Shown piece after piece: positions 14,980 through 21,867 of a stretch of 33,603 nucleotides of DNA. The stretch's first letter is position 1; the number at the start of each line of letters is the position of its first letter. Below the pieces are notes generated by a model, which had not been told where the DNA came from, made no database searches, and worked only from the letters and a program-made list of their open reading frames with translations. Source of the stretch: Actinomycetales bacterium (GTDB taxonomy: Bacteria > Actinomycetota > Actinomycetes > Actinomycetales > Actinomycetaceae); NCBI GenBank assembly GCA_017882885.1, contig JADGOQ010000174.1:1-33603 (forward strand), written 5' to 3'. The position numbers and the translations under genes are program-made.

Positions 14980-16701
14980 ATGCCACGCCTCGTGGACCTG
15001 AAAGCCAAGCCATACAACCTCGACGACGAGCAGATCGCCTGGGTCGAGGAGACCCTTGCGGGCATGACCGATGATGAGAAGATCGGCCAGCTGTTCGTCA
15101 GCCTGTTCTTCCTCGGGGTCGACTCGTTCTCCGGGAACGTCCTGACGAACAAGGAGATCCTCGAGAAGTTCCACATCGGCGGCGCGCGCTACCAGGGCGG
15201 CAGCGGAGCGCAGGTGCAGACCCTGCTGAACGAGCTCCAGAACCACAGCCGAATCCCCCTGCTCATCGCCGCCAACTGCGACTCCGGCGGCAACGGCGCC
15301 TGCAACGACGGCACCTACATCGCCTCGGCCGCCCAGTGCGAGGCCAGCCGGGACCCGCAGGTGGCGTGGGACGCGGGGTACGTGTCCGGGGCGGAATCCG
15401 CCGCGTTGGGCGTGAACGTGAACTTCGGCCCCTGCGTCGACATCCTCTACAACTGGCGCAACACGATCGTCAACACCCGCGCCTACGGCACCAACCCCGA
15501 GGACGTGATCACCTACACGAACGCATACGTCGACGGCATCTCGGAGTCCGGGGTCCTGAGCGGCATCAAGCACTGGCCGGGCGACGGCGTCGAGGAGCGA
15601 GACCAGCACCTGGTGCTCGGCGTGAACGACCAGACCCCCGAGGAGTGGGACGCCTCCTTCCGGAAGGTGTACCAGAACCACGTCGACCGTGGTGTCGAGA
15701 TGATCATGGCCGGGCACATCGCCCTGCCGTACTACCAGAAGAAGCTGAACCCCCAACTGGAGGATGCGGAAATCCTGCCGGCGACCCTCGCGGAGGAGCT
15801 GCTGCAGGACCTCCTGAAGACCGACCTCGGGTTCAACGGCGTGGTCATCACCGACGCATCGCACATGCTCGGCATGACGTCCGCGATGCGGCGCGAGGAG
15901 TACGTGCCACTGGCCGTCGCAGCCGGGTGCGACATGTTCCTCTTCTTCAACGTGATGGAGGAGGACTTCGAGTTCATGCTCAACGGCTACCGGAAGGGCA
16001 TCATCACCGAGGAGCGCCTCCTCGACGCCAACCGCCGCATCCTGGGCCTCAAGGCCAAGCTCAACCTGCACACGCAGCAGGCCGATGGCACCCTCGCGAA
16101 GTCGAAGGACGCCCTCACGGTGATCGGGAGCGAGAAGCACCTCGAGATGCGCGCCAACGCCGCGGACAAGGGCATCACCCTGGTCAAGAACACCCTCGAC
16201 CAGCTGCACCTCAATCCAACGGACCACCGGAGGATCCGGCTCTACCACCTCACGGGCGAGGTCGGCGGAATCTACGCCGCCGGCGAGAAGACGGTGCAGC
16301 TCCTGATCGACGAGCTCTCGAAGCGTGGGTACGAGGTCACCGTGAACGACGGCAGCAGCCGCGTGAAGGGCTCCACCGTGAAGTTCCGCGACGAGGTGGA
16401 CGCCGCCCTCGTCGTGGCCGAAGTGGTTGGGTACGGCGCACAGAACAACTACCGCATCCAGTGGAAGACCGCCATGAGCAACGAGTGCCCCTGGTACGTC
16501 TGGGAGGTCCCCACCTTCATGGTCTCGCTGAACTTCACCACCCACCTCCACGACGCCACGATGGTGAAGTGCTACATCAACGCCTACCACTCCAACGAGG
16601 AGATCATCCGCCAGACGCTCGACAAGATGGAGGGCAAGAGCGAGTTCAAGGGCACGCCGAACGACCTGGTCTGGGCCGGGAAGTGGCAGGCAAAGCTCTG
16701 A
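14980..16701 (+). CDS. Glycoside hydrolase family 3 protein (beta-glycosidase, NagZ-like active site)
   Basis: A 573-residue GH3 enzyme without a signal peptide, so probably cytoplasmic. The TIM-barrel domain contains NVNFGPCVDILYN, a KHWPGDGVEERDQHL loop (from K197) and VVITDASHMLGM with the nucleophile Asp near 292. In GH3 N-acetylglucosaminidases the loop 'KHfPGhG....D.H' supplies the Asp-His acid/base dyad; this protein keeps D-x-H but has GDG in place of GHG, so its specificity is uncertain. A C-terminal GH3_C-like sandwich follows (KGITLVKNTLDQLHL, RIRLYHLTGEVGGIYAAGEK). The ATG at 14980 is preceded by GAAGGAG. It is apparently monocistronic. Confidence 0.85.
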   Translation: MPRLVDLKAKPYNLDDEQIAWVEETLAGMTDDEKIGQLFVSLFFLGVDSFSGNVLTNKEILEKFHIGGARYQGGSGAQVQTLLNELQNHSRIPLLIAANCDSGGNGACNDGTYIASAAQCEASRDPQVAWDAGYVSGAESAALGVNVNFGPCVDILYNWRNTIVNTRAYGTNPEDVITYTNAYVDGISESGVLSGIKHWPGDGVEERDQHLVLGVNDQTPEEWDASFRKVYQNHVDRGVEMIMAGHIALPYYQKKLNPQLEDAEILPATLAEELLQDLLKTDLGFNGVVITDASHMLGMTSAMRREEYVPLAVAAGCDMFLFFNVMEEDFEFMLNGYRKGIITEERLLDANRRILGLKAKLNLHTQQADGTLAKSKDALTVIGSEKHLEMRANAADKGITLVKNTLDQLHLNPTDHRRIRLYHLTGEVGGIYAAGEKTVQLLIDELSKRGYEVTVNDGSSRVKGSTVKFRDEVDAALVVAEVVGYGAQNNYRIQWKTAMSNECPWYVWEVPTFMVSLNFTTHLHDATMVKCYINAYHSNEEIIRQTLDKMEGKSEFKGTPNDLVWAGKWQAKL

Positions 16702-16725
16702 ACCGCGACCGTGGTCGTTCGGCCT

Positions 16726-17211
16726 TCACAAGCCGCCAAATGACCATTCACATTGACACGACAACCAACACCAAAACAACACATGGCGATCTGGGCTCAT
16801 GGTCAGGCGGAGTGCCGTCCATCTCAGCCAGAAAGCGAGAGGGGACTGTTCGGTGCCGCGATCATGGTCCTGGCACTCTCGTGGATCATCGCACCCCAGA
16901 TCCGGGCGAACGCCGGTGACGCGGTTGCGCTGCAGAACCACCCGCGTGCGGCGGAACTCGGTCAGCCGCTTCGGTGAGTAGTCGGTGATGTCCTCACCAC
17001 CCACGGACACTCGGCCGTCCGTTGCGGTCAGGATGCCCCCGGCGATGGTGCACAGGGTGGTCTTCCCGGACCCTGACGGGCCGATCAGGGCGACGATCTC
17101 GTCCTCGGCCACGTTCATGTCGATGCCGTCGAGCGCCACGACCTCCTGATCCGCCATCGGGTAGACCTTGCGGACCCCCGCCAACTCGAGGGCGTACCCA
17201 GCCTTGCTCAT
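16726..17211 (-). pseudogene. MacB/LolD-type ABC ATPase, truncated after ~91 residues
   Basis: The first ~91 residues are a normal LolD/MacB-like ATPase: YALELAGVRKVYPMADQEVV, Walker A IVALIGPSGSGKTTLCTIAGG and DITDYSPKRLTEFRRTRV. Thereafter the expected 'GFVFQ...L.P..' Q-loop, the LSGGQ signature, Walker B and the switch His are all absent; the frame continues to 16726 through unrelated, lower-GC DNA. The protein could not hydrolyse ATP. The ATG at 17211 overlaps the stop of the preceding permease (TGATG). The gene is last in the operon, so its loss leaves the exporter without an engine unless another ATPase substitutes. Confidence 0.8.
16735..16937. other. Low-GC foreign-looking segment at the 3' break of the ABC ATPase
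   Basis: About 200 bp between the GH3 stop and the point where ABC ATPase similarity ends. The first 55 bp (from about 16735) are A/C-rich, roughly 44% GC versus about 70% elsewhere. Further in, one minus frame ends FARIWGAMIHESARTMIAAP and the opposite strand reads LFGAAIMVLALSWIIAPQIR, but I recognise neither. It is probably the scar of an insertion or deletion that removed the 3' half of the ATPase gene. Confidence 0.45.
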
Positions 17212-18227
17212 CAGTTTCCTCCAATGGCTTCGGCCGGGTCGATCCTGAGGACCCGGCGCAACGAGAATGCACTGCCGACCACCGCGGCCAGCGCCATGAA
17301 TCCAACGGAACTCAGGAGCCGCGCGGGCCCCACGGAGAACGGGAGCGCACCCGCGGGGATGAAGGCCGCCGCGGTCAGCGTCATGGCCACCCCCACGAGC
17401 GCCGCGATCAGTGTGACCACGAGCGCCTGCACCACCACACCGCTGAAGATGGTCGTGCTGCGGGCACCGATGGCCTTCAGCACGCCGTACAGCCCCACCC
17501 GCTCCACGGTCAGGAGCGCGAAGAACAGCGCGACCACCACGAGCGCGATCGTGAGTGTCACGCCGATGATCTGCGAGAACGTGGAGTTCTGGGCGGACAC
17601 GCCGGGGATGGCGTTTGCGGCGTCGTCGATGGTGAGGGTCCGCGTGGCGCCAGTGGCGCCGTCGATGGCGGCCGCCATGTCCGCCGCGCCGTCGTCGTCA
17701 AGGGCGACGACGACGCCCTGCACGGTCCCGGGGTCCATCGCGGACCCGGGCCGGGCCTCGGCCAGCACGGTCCGCCACGTCTCGAGCGACCCCCAGACGC
17801 CGCCCTGCGACGGCGTGTCCGACTCGCTGAGGAACCCGACGATCATGACCTCGCTGCGGTTGGGGCCGAGGAGCAGGGTCTGGCCCTCGGAGTAGAGCTC
17901 GGTGAGGTCGGGGTCCGCCCACACTTCGCCGGCGGCCGGAGCCGCGTCCGGGAGCCCGGCGGGGGCGATTTCGTAGCCGCGCAGCGTCACGGACTCGAGC
18001 TCACGCTCGTCGCCGCCCTCCAGCCGCGCCCCGAGGATGTCGTTGGCGCCCGCCGAGTAGACGATCAGCTGGCCCGGCTGGGCCTGGTAGGCGCCGGTGA
18101 CCCGCTGCAGGAGCCCGTCGAGCAGCCCGCCCAGGAACATCAGCAGGATCGCGATGAGCGAGAGGGTGACGGTGGCGATGCCGAACCGGCCGGGCTGGCG
18201 GCGCATCTCACGGAGTGCGAGCTTCAT
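17211..18227 (-). CDS. FtsX/MacB-like ABC transporter permease
   Basis: A 338-residue permease beginning MKLALREMRRQPGRFGIATV, with a first membrane helix at about residues 17-42. A ~200-residue extracytoplasmic domain follows (LIVYSAGANDILGARLEGGD ... FSQIIG). Three C-terminal helices (VTLTIALVVVALFFALLTVE, VVQALVVTLIAALVGVAMTL, SSVGFMALAAVVGSAFSLRR) and the family ending VLRIDPAEAIGGN complete it. This 1+3 helix topology is that of MacB/FtsX permeases. It starts with ATG at 18227, overlapping the stop of the broken upstream permease. It is the only intact structural gene of this exporter operon, and may be a non-functional survivor. Confidence 0.85.
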   Translation of the reverse strand: MKLALREMRRQPGRFGIATVTLSLIAILLMFLGGLLDGLLQRVTGAYQAQPGQLIVYSAGANDILGARLEGGDERELESVTLRGYEIAPAGLPDAAPAAGEVWADPDLTELYSEGQTLLLGPNRSEVMIVGFLSESDTPSQGGVWGSLETWRTVLAEARPGSAMDPGTVQGVVVALDDDGAADMAAAIDGATGATRTLTIDDAANAIPGVSAQNSTFSQIIGVTLTIALVVVALFFALLTVERVGLYGVLKAIGARSTTIFSGVVVQALVVTLIAALVGVAMTLTAAAFIPAGALPFSVGPARLLSSVGFMALAAVVGSAFSLRRVLRIDPAEAIGGN

Positions 18228-18715
18228 CAGTGACCCCCTCCCGTGGTTGCCTCGACCGGGTCGATGGCGAGCACGCGGCGGATCGAGGCGAGTGCGCTCC
18301 CGACACCGAGCACCCCCAGCAGGGCGGTCCAGAAGGCCACGGTCGTCCAGTCGAAGACGATGGTGAGCGAGCCGATCTCGATCCGCGACGTCAGGGCGTA
18401 CAACCCGACCCCCACGGCGATGCCGCCGCCCAGGATGAACGCGACCTGCCACAGCAACGCGCGCACCAAGACGCTGGAGCGCGCTCCCACGGCGCGGAGC
18501 AGCGTGAGGGCCCTTGTCTTCTGGAACGCCGTCGGAGAGCGCGGCCTCGGCGAGAGTCACCGAGAGGATGCCGATGCGCCCGGAGTCGGCGACCTCGGGC
18601 GAATCCGCCACGGGGCTTGTTGCACCAGGATCAGGAAGACGAGCAGGCTCACCGCGATCAGCAGCAGCGCGAACTTGACCTTCCCCCGGTGCATCTCCTT
18701 GGCAGCGAGGAACAT
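18227..18715 (-). pseudogene. FtsX/MacB-like ABC permease, internally deleted
   Basis: The N-terminus is intact: MFLAAKEMHRGKVKFALLLI continuing AVSLLVFLILVQQ, the cytoplasmic start and first helix of an FtsX-type permease. From about 18615 the reading moves to another frame (PVADSPEVADSGRIGILSVT), and from about 18540 to a third frame: TRALTLLRAVGARSSVLVRA, then LTSRIEIGSLTIVFDWTTVA and the proper C-terminus IRRVLAIDPVEATTGGGH. About 160 codons remain where 340-380 are expected, so most of the external domain and at least one helix are lost by two or more deletions. The promoter, operator and start codon look intact. It was the first gene of the permease-permease-ATPase operon controlled by the divergent TetR. 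Confidence 0.78.
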
Positions 18716-18721
18716 GTGGCT

Positions 18722-18741
18722 ATGTTACGACGGAACGTCGT
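18722..18741 (-). promoter_or_regulatory. Leaderless promoter with TetR-type operator
   Basis: A perfect inverted repeat ACGACG-GAA-CGTCGT (18727-18741) lies in the spacer just upstream of a TAACAT -10 box (18722-18727 on the minus strand), 6 nt before ATG 18715. A bound TetR dimer would block this promoter. The divergent tetR start is 54 bp away. The site is a prediction from symmetry and position. Confidence 0.6.
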
Positions 18742-18794
18742 GAACGGCCAGCGGAAGCGGGACCAACGGCCCTTCCGGGTGCGATAATCGGATC

Positions 18795-19409
18795 ATGCCC
18801 CGGATCCTGGCCGATTCGCTCGCCGAGCACCGCGTGCTGGTGCGCGCCCGGATCCTCGACGCCTTCGGGGAGGAACTCCACGAGAAGGGGTACTCCGCGC
18901 TCACCCTCGCGAACGTGGCGGGACGCGCAGGGATCGCCCGCAACACCATCTACAACTACGCGGCGGACAAGAACGAGTTGATGCTCGAATACGTGGAGCG
19001 GTCCGTGGGCGGCTACCTCGAGCGCGCCCGCGCCGAGCTGGCCACGCTCACGTCCGCGAGCGACCAGTTGAAGTACCTGATCCGCAGTCAGACCGAGGCG
19101 TTCCTCCACGAGCCGGGGGCCGGGTCCGCGGGGTCCGCCGGGGGCATGCTCGAGGGCGGCTCGCTCCCCCCCGCGGTGTTCGACGCCCTCATGGGCCGCC
19201 TCTCCGGACTGCACCACATGATCGCCGAGGTGGTGGACCGCGGCACGGCCTCCGGCGAGTTCCACCGCGTCACCGACGTCCCCGCCACCGTCGAGATGAT
19301 CGCGTCCGTGATCGGCTCCCAGCGCATGCCGGTCGGCGAGCACACCCGCTCGTTGGACGACGCCGTCACCCACGTGACCGCGTTCGTCATGGCCGCCCTC
19401 ACGGCCTGA
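18795..19409 (+). CDS. TetR/AcrR family transcriptional regulator
   Basis: A 204-residue regulator. The N-terminal helix-turn-helix reads RARILDAFGEELHEKGYSAL, then TLANVAGRAGIARNTIYNYA and ADKNELMLEYVE, the classic TetR DNA-binding domain (residues ~18-65). The C-terminal ligand domain has a Gly/Ser-rich loop (EPGAGSAGSAGGMLEGG). GATAAT at 18783-18788 ends 6 nt before the ATG, with no Shine-Dalgarno, indicating a leaderless transcript. It is divergent from the decaying MacB-type exporter operon, and the palindrome in the shared promoter region is its probable operator. The ligand is presumably a substrate of the lost exporter. Confidence 0.9.
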   Translation: MPRILADSLAEHRVLVRARILDAFGEELHEKGYSALTLANVAGRAGIARNTIYNYAADKNELMLEYVERSVGGYLERARAELATLTSASDQLKYLIRSQTEAFLHEPGAGSAGSAGGMLEGGSLPPAVFDALMGRLSGLHHMIAEVVDRGTASGEFHRVTDVPATVEMIASVIGSQRMPVGEHTRSLDDAVTHVTAFVMAALTA

Positions 19410-19430
19410 GCCGCGGCCACCCGGGCCGGG

Positions 19431-19503
19431 GAGGGTTGCGGCTGACAGGGAGGGTTGCAGCTGAGACCGCTTGGTGCGCGCCGCTCCCCTGGCGCGAACC
19501 CTC
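19431..19503. repeat. Short direct repeat plus inverted copy between converging genes
   Basis: GAGGGTTGCGGCTGACA (19431-19447) is repeated with two changes at 19450-19466, and AACCCTC at 19497-19503 is the complement of GAGGGTT, so the second copy can fold into a loose hairpin. It fills the 117-bp gap between tetR and the GNAT gene and may act as a terminator. Confidence 0.5.
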
Positions 19504-19526
19504 CCTGCGGGCGCAATTCCGCTCCC

Positions 19527-20450
19527 TCACGCACCGCCACCCGCGCGCGATCCGTCGCCGCGCGGGCGTCGCCCTTCATCCCGCGGCGGCGCGTACTCCA
19601 TCAGGTAGAGCGGGACGCCGTCGAGCTTGGGGGCGGTCTGCAGCAGGGGGTGAAGGTGGGGATCGCCCTGGTGGCCATCGAACGCGATCTGGCCCCAGCC
19701 GGCGTCCGCCGCCTGCCTCGCGGTGGCGCGCACGCAGGCCGCGAGGGCGGCGGCGCCGTCGGGGGCGTCGCGGGTGATCGTCTCGGCGACGACGTCGAGC
19801 GGCTCACCCGACGGCGTGCGGAACACGAAGACGCCGGCGACGACATCGTCACGGTCCACCGCGAAGCTCGACAGCCTTCGGTCCAGGTCCAGGCGCACCT
19901 CGTCTGCGAACATCCGCTCGACGTCCGCGCGGGAGGTCACCGGGGACCAGTCCTCGTGCACCCACTCGTACAGCGAGCAGAACGACGTGACGAGTTGCTC
20001 GTCCGAGAGGTCGGAGCCGGGCACGATGCGGGCGGTCGCCGGCCGCTCGGGGAGCGACCCGACCCACAGGCGGTTCGCGGCGTCGGTCAGGTCGAGCCGC
20101 ATCGGGGGACAGACCTGGTAGGGCACCCCACCCATGGCCCGGACCCACCCCAGCGCCGGGTTGTCCTCCCGTAACTTCGCGAAGAAGGGCCGATCCTCGT
20201 CACGGCTCTGCCCGAGGGCCTTCAGCAGCTCGGTCCCGAGCCCCTTGCCGCGCTGGCCATCGCACACGCGGATCGTGGCCCAATAGCGCGAATGGTGCAG
20301 CCCGGAGAGGAAGCAGTACGCGAAGCCGGCGAACTCGCCGTTGTCGTCCTCTGCCACCAGCATGTGTTCCGGCTTGACGCGGGTGTTGATGCGCAGGCCC
20401 GCGTCGAGGATGGCATGGATGTCGTCGTAACCACCCGGTCGAATGTGCAT
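19527..20450 (-). CDS. Tandem GNAT-type acetyltransferase
   Basis: A 307-residue protein with two GNAT-like halves. The first half has MHIRPGGYDDIHAILDAGLR, MLVAEDDNGEFAGFAYCFLS and the acetyl-CoA loop ATIRVCDGQRGKGLGTELLK (R/Q-x-x-G-x-G/A as QRGKGLG), then FFAKLREDNPALGWVRAMG. The second half (DDVVAGVFVFRTPSGEPLDV ... GWGQIAFDGHQGDPHLHPLL) keeps the fold but not an obvious CoA loop, as is usual when the second domain is catalytically silent. The substrate is unknown. ATG 20450 lies 6 nt after TAGGTT, another leaderless arrangement. The charged tail (RRPRGDGSRAGGGA) is disordered. Confidence 0.82.
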   Translation of the reverse strand: MHIRPGGYDDIHAILDAGLRINTRVKPEHMLVAEDDNGEFAGFAYCFLSGLHHSRYWATIRVCDGQRGKGLGTELLKALGQSRDEDRPFFAKLREDNPALGWVRAMGGVPYQVCPPMRLDLTDAANRLWVGSLPERPATARIVPGSDLSDEQLVTSFCSLYEWVHEDWSPVTSRADVERMFADEVRLDLDRRLSSFAVDRDDVVAGVFVFRTPSGEPLDVVAETITRDAPDGAAALAACVRATARQAADAGWGQIAFDGHQGDPHLHPLLQTAPKLDGVPLYLMEYAPPRDEGRRPRGDGSRAGGGA

Positions 20451-20590
20451 GCCTCGAACCTAATGTCAGCGCCCCGTCTCGGCGAACGCTCGCGGCAACC
20501 CATCGAGCAGTTGCCAAGGTCGCTGGGCCGCGGCGTGCCGAGTTCGCCGGGCGGTCAGGCGCGGGTGTTGGCCCGGTGCGGACATGCTGG

Positions 20591-21115
20591 TCAGGCGGGG
20601 CAGGTGGGCGAACCGAGCACCCGCTGGGCCAGGCCGAACCCGACCAGTCCGACCGCGAGGACCCCGTTGAACGGCGAGGTAACCGCCGATTCGAACAGGA
20701 GGGTGGCGAACATCACGGGGAGGATCGGGCCGGCGGCGCAGGCGGTCACGGCCCTACGCTGGCCGTCGGTCTCCCGGCCACGCGCACGCGGGGGCACGTA
20801 CGTCGCGAGGGTCAGGCCGCCGAGGATCGCGGCGAGCGCGAGCGCCACCAGCGTTCCGGGATCACCAGGGAGTGGCCGGCCCACGGCGCCGGCGTAGGCC
20901 CAGAACAGGAGCGGGACCGCGACGACGGCGGCAGCGGCGTGACGCCCCGACGCCACCCTTGCCCAGTACCCGAGCCCGGAGACCTGGGGCTGCGGGGCGA
21001 CGGCGTCGAGCCGTGGGAGGGCGGCAACCTGATCGTGGAGGGTGAGCGGTGCGGGAAGGGCTTGCGGCGCAGGAAGGGCTTGCGGCGCAGGTGCGTCCGG
21101 GGGTCGCGTCGTCAT
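20591..21115 (-). CDS. Small polytopic membrane protein under a CstR-like operator
   Basis: A 174-residue protein I cannot assign to a family. A Pro/Ala/Gln-rich N-terminus (PPDAPAPQALPAPQALPAP, encoded by a tandem 18-bp repeat) precedes about four hydrophobic segments. These are HAAAAVVAVPLLFWAYAGAV, TLVALALAAILGGLTLATYV, VTACAAGPILPVMFATLLF and FNGVLAVGLVGFGLAQRVL. There are two cysteines (C in TACAAG and in the C-terminal SPTCPA). The ATG at 21115 follows GGGAGGAA. The promoter carries the same 16-bp palindrome as the sulfur operon, suggesting a role in sulfide, persulfide or copper handling, but the protein itself gives no biochemical clue. Confidence 0.7.
   Translation of the reverse strand: MTTRPPDAPAPQALPAPQALPAPLTLHDQVAALPRLDAVAPQPQVSGLGYWARVASGRHAAAAVVAVPLLFWAYAGAVGRPLPGDPGTLVALALAAILGGLTLATYVPPRARGRETDGQRRAVTACAAGPILPVMFATLLFESAVTSPFNGVLAVGLVGFGLAQRVLGSPTCPA
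21054..21090. repeat. Tandem 18-bp repeat inside the membrane-protein gene
   Basis: GAAGGGCTTGCGGCGCAG occurs twice in direct succession, producing the duplicated PAPQAL peptide in the disordered N-terminus of the membrane protein. It is an in-frame unit prone to copy-number variation. Confidence 0.7.
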
Positions 21116-21146
21116 GGGGTTCCTCCCGGGGTCGTGGCTGGTGAAC

Positions 21147-21165
21147 AGCATACCCCTAGGGGTAT
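21147..21165 (-). promoter_or_regulatory. Second CstR/CsoR-like operator overlapping a -10 box
   Basis: A perfect palindrome ATACCCC-TA-GGGGTAT (21150-21165) with the same 7-2-7 layout as the site at 5687. On the minus strand its terminal TAT continues as TATGCT (21152-21147), the probable -10 of the membrane-protein gene 32 bp downstream. Only the two central bases differ from the first site. This strongly suggests both are bound by the same CsoR/CstR-type repressor, encoded elsewhere. Confidence 0.65.
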
Positions 21166-21233
21166 ATGCCCGCCACAGACTGGCGCGGTTTGGGCGGGCA
21201 CTGCCCGACACTGGTCCGGTTGGGGGGCGCACG

Positions 21234-21267
21234 AGTGTGGCCGGGACCTCGCGGCCCCGGCCACACT
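21234..21267. terminator. Hairpin terminator downstream of hsp20
   Basis: A perfect 12-bp stem, AGTGTGGCCGGG (21234-21245) against CCCGGCCACACT (21256-21267), with a 10-nt loop lies 16 bp past the hsp20 stop on the minus strand. It has no T tract. It also separates the sulfur-type promoter at 21150 from hsp20. Confidence 0.7.
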
Positions 21268-21282
21268 CAATGGATGAGCTGG

Positions 21283-21705
21283 TCAGGAGCCCGACTCGAG
21301 GGACGAGGGACGGTGGCTCACCGCGATCTTGCGCGGCTTCGCCTCCTCGGCCACCGGGATGGTGAGCGTCAGAACGCCGTCGGTGTAACTGGCGACGACG
21401 TTGGCCAGGTCGAGGCCGTACCCGAGGGTGAGCTGGCGGGCGAAGGTGCCAGTGGGGCGCTCGTGGGAGATCCATTGCATGCCCTCCGTGGCGTGCGGCT
21501 TGCGCTCCGCGCGGATCGTCAGGGTGCGGTCCTCGACGTCGATGTCGATCGACGCGGGGTCGACGCCCGGCAGGTCCAGGGTCGCGACGAACGTGTCGCC
21601 CTCGCGGTACAGGTCGAGCGGCATGATCGGGCTGGACGGGCCCTGTCGCAACGTGGAGTTCATGAGCGCGGTCAGCTCGGCAAACGGGTCATTTCGGGGA
21701 ACCAT
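21283..21705 (-). CDS. hsp20: Hsp20/alpha-crystallin small heat-shock protein
   Basis: A 140-residue small heat-shock protein. N-terminus MVPRNDPFAELTALMNSTL, then the alpha-crystallin domain from PLDLYREGDTFVATLDLPGV through DIDVEDRTLTIRAERK, GTFARQLTLGYGLDLANVVA and the conserved YTDGVLTLTIPVAEEAKPRK (A-x-x-x-x-G-V-L-T-L-x-I-P). It acts as an ATP-independent holdase in the cytoplasm. The ATG at 21705 has GGAGAGG at proper distance; a longer frame upstream is excluded on that ground. I see no clear HAIR or CIRCE element upstream. It is monocistronic with its own terminator. Confidence 0.92.
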   Translation of the reverse strand: MVPRNDPFAELTALMNSTLRQGPSSPIMPLDLYREGDTFVATLDLPGVDPASIDIDVEDRTLTIRAERKPHATEGMQWISHERPTGTFARQLTLGYGLDLANVVASYTDGVLTLTIPVAEEAKPRKIAVSHRPSSLESGS

Positions 21706-21840
21706 GTGAACCACCTCTCCAGATCCGGCGCCCGGCGTTTGCGGGCGGAGGGTTCGGCCCGTGCGCTTCTCGCCGTGGCCGGTCACTGCGTCGATTATTG
21801 GCGCTCCGCCGCGGCGAGTGCCAGCGTGTACGCTGCCGGC

Positions 21841-21867
21841 GAAAAGTTGAGCGTTCTCGGCTCAACT
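21841..21867 (-). terminator. Rho-independent terminator of the MFS gene
   Basis: On the minus strand AGTTGAGC (21867-21860) pairs with GCTCAACT (21852-21845) across a 7-nt loop, followed by TTTT. The stop codon of the MFS gene lies within the first arm. It is the one canonical U-tract terminator I found in the window. Confidence 0.75.

Noticed and set aside
14308-16590. A 760-codon open frame on the minus strand opposite the GH3 gene
   Set aside because: It is the antisense shadow of the GH3 coding sequence plus a piece of the DUF5655-like gene; composition is His/Val/Asp-rich as in GC3 mirror frames and no family pattern appears apart from the DUF5655 N-terminus at its end.
16753-16977. 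Short plus-strand frame with a hydrophobic stretch (LFGAAIMVLALSWIIAPQIR) as a small membrane protein
   Set aside because: No ribosome site, runs antisense into the conserved part of the ABC ATPase, and resembles no family I know; treated as part of the scar.
19088-19579. Minus-strand frame spanning the end of tetR
   Set aside because: Antisense to a convincing TetR protein, without a start signal or family similarity.
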